22,591 nt of DNA from DAIRVC01 sp036803025 (lineage in GTDB: Bacteria; Chloroflexota; Anaerolineae; Anaerolineales; E44-bin32). Below are positions 21,610 through 22,591 of this stretch, one piece after another. The translations under genes and the position numbers were made by a program. The stretch is taken from positions 1-22,591 of the forward strand of contig DAIRVC010000027.1 of the NCBI GenBank assembly GCA_036803025.1, read 5' to 3'. Position 1 is the first letter of the stretch, and every line of letters starts with the position of its first letter. A model generated the notes under the pieces. That model was not told the origin of the DNA. It did not search any database and was given only the letters and a program-made list of their open reading frames with translations.

Positions 21610-22591
21610 CTATCCGCCGCGGCGTCCGGCCTGGTTCTCCCAGGCCCGCTTCAGCACCCGGCAGACCGCCAACGCGATCCACAAGCCAGCCTGAACATCT
21701 CCGCCGGAACGCAGGATACGCGGACTCCAGATGCCGCCGGCGCGCTGCCTGGTCACAAACCAGTCGAGCGCCCGTGCCACGCGTGGGTGCTCCCGGCCGA
21801 AGCCCAGGCGTGTCAGGGAGTCGAGCGCCGAAAGGAGATCGGTGAACCAGAACGGATAGGTGAGCTTCGTCCAGAACTCGGGCGTATTGCGGCCGGGGTA
21901 GACATCTTTCAAGAAGAGCCTCGAAGCGAGCAGCTCTCCGGCGGCACGGATCTCGTCCCGCCCTGTATAGGCCGGGTGAGCGGAGAATGCCCGAAGCACG
22001 ACCCCCGTTGCCATGTGCGAGAACGGTTTCGAGCGATCAGCCTCCAGGGTCGGGCCCCCCAGAGTCGGAATATCCCAGCGAGCACCCACGCTGCTCATCG
22101 GGATGACCCAGCCGCCATCCGCCTGGCGCGCGGAGAGCAGCCAGCGCAGCCCTCGCCGCGTCCGCCGGTCGTCAGCGTAGCCGGCCTTGATCAGGAGCTC
22201 GAGAATGCCGGCGCTGTAGTTGGGCGAGATCTGAGTGCCGTAGATGCCGCGGAAGTCGCCCAGTTCCGTCTGGCGCGCGTACAAGAAATCGGCCGCCCGG
22301 CGCAGCGCCGGCATGCGCCGGGTGGCGCCGAACTTCTCGACCAGGATCCCCAGGCTGCGATACGTCTCCAGCTGACTGTAGTCCTCCACCGGGCGCTGTT
22401 GCGGCTTGCCTCCGCCGGGATACTTCCATGACCCGTCCGGTTGCTGCCGCCGCAGCAGCCCGACGACGACCGGGTGCTTCCACAGGATCGAGGGCGGCCC
22501 GACCTCCTCCTCGAGCAGGTCACGGCGCGCGAAATACGCCAATGCCGGATGGCCCGATTCCAGAAGCGCAGGCAGCGGATCGGCGCGCAGC
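21610..22591 (-). CDS. Squalene-cyclase/prenyltransferase-like alpha-helical repeat protein (partial, runs off right edge)
   Basis: The frame is open to the right edge (327 codons visible); a TTG at 22542 is in frame but the sequence before it (PLPALLESGHPALAYF) reads as protein, so the true start lies outside the window. Repeated Q-x2-D-G-(S/G)-W motifs occur (RRQQPDGSWKYPGG, SARQADGGWVIPM), as in the QW repeats of terpene cyclases and prenyltransferases. YGTQISPNYSAGILELLIKAGY and YPFWFTDLLSALDSLTRLG are further helical repeats. The catalytic DxDD motif of squalene-hopene cyclase is not seen in this part, so enzymatic activity is doubtful and a peptidase- or binding-type alpha/alpha toroid is possible. 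Confidence 0.8.
   Translation of the reverse strand, partial: LRADPLPALLESGHPALAYFARRDLLEEEVGPPSILWKHPVVVGLLRRQQPDGSWKYPGGGKPQQRPVEDYSQLETYRSLGILVEKFGATRRMPALRRAADFLYARQTELGDFRGIYGTQISPNYSAGILELLIKAGYADDRRTRRGLRWLLSARQADGGWVIPMSSVGARWDIPTLGGPTLEADRSKPFSHMATGVVLRAFSAHPAYTGRDEIRAAGELLASRLFLKDVYPGRNTPEFWTKLTYPFWFTDLLSALDSLTRLGFGREHPRVARALDWFVTRQRAGGIWSPRILRSGGDVQAGLWIALAVCRVLKRAWENQAGRRGG

Noticed and set aside
1..22591. tRNA, rRNA, CRISPR array or prophage genes
   Set aside because: I read all intergenic stretches and saw no tRNA T-loop pattern, no regularly spaced repeats and no integrase, terminase or capsid motif.

Overview
The window is GC-rich bacterial chromosome (about two thirds G+C by eye) with tightly packed genes and sigma70-type promoters. 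The gene set suggests a member of the Chloroflexota, most likely Anaerolineae-like: a DUF2723 membrane protein, a RodZ-like protein with Thr-Pro-rich linkers, a stand-alone Rad52-type protein, a small SWIM zinc-finger protein and a B3/B4-domain protein. This placement is an inference from gene content; there is no rRNA or other marker here to prove it. I see no tRNA, rRNA, CRISPR array, prophage or transposase gene.

Layout. 1-2021 (minus): a two-component operon, with a response regulator followed by a multi-pass membrane sensor cut off by the left edge. 2203-3126 (plus): a PlsC-like acyltransferase, divergent from that operon. 3263-10469 (minus): a six-gene run transcribed as UPF0104 flippase-like protein, FAD oxidoreductase, YbaK-type deacylase, Nudix hydrolase, and two ABC exporter half-transporters. 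Two gene pairs in it overlap by ATGA. The two ABC proteins have complementary degenerate motifs, as expected of a heterodimeric exporter with one catalytic site. 10585-10830 (minus): a SWIM-finger protein with a long, structured leader. 11253-12623 (plus): lysine 2,3-aminomutase, convergent with moaA (12981-13961, minus). The gap between these two is filled end to end by a 352-bp element with hairpin termini in inverted orientation, which looks like a non-autonomous mobile or repeat element. 14115-16902 (plus): DUF2723 protein, an overlapping membrane-anchored small protein, and a DUF1232 (YkvA-like) protein. 17166-20063 (minus): rplI, rodZ-like and rimO. 20402-20908 (plus): Rad52-type protein. 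20912-22591 (minus): a squalene-cyclase-like repeat protein cut by the right edge, followed by a B3/B4 tRNA-editing-like protein.

How it fits together. Most content is housekeeping or envelope related: lipid acylation, lipid or polyprenyl handling (flippase plus FAD enzyme), export (ABC pair), cell shape (RodZ), glycosylation (DUF2723), translation quality (YbaK, B3/B4, RimO, bL9). Several promoters share a -10 element of the form TA-n-AATG followed by G or C. I do not see an obviously new defence or biosynthetic system. The best candidates for new biology are the 352-bp inverted-hairpin element, the leaders of the SWIM and kamA genes, the palindrome in the rplI leader, and the coupled flippase/FAD pair.
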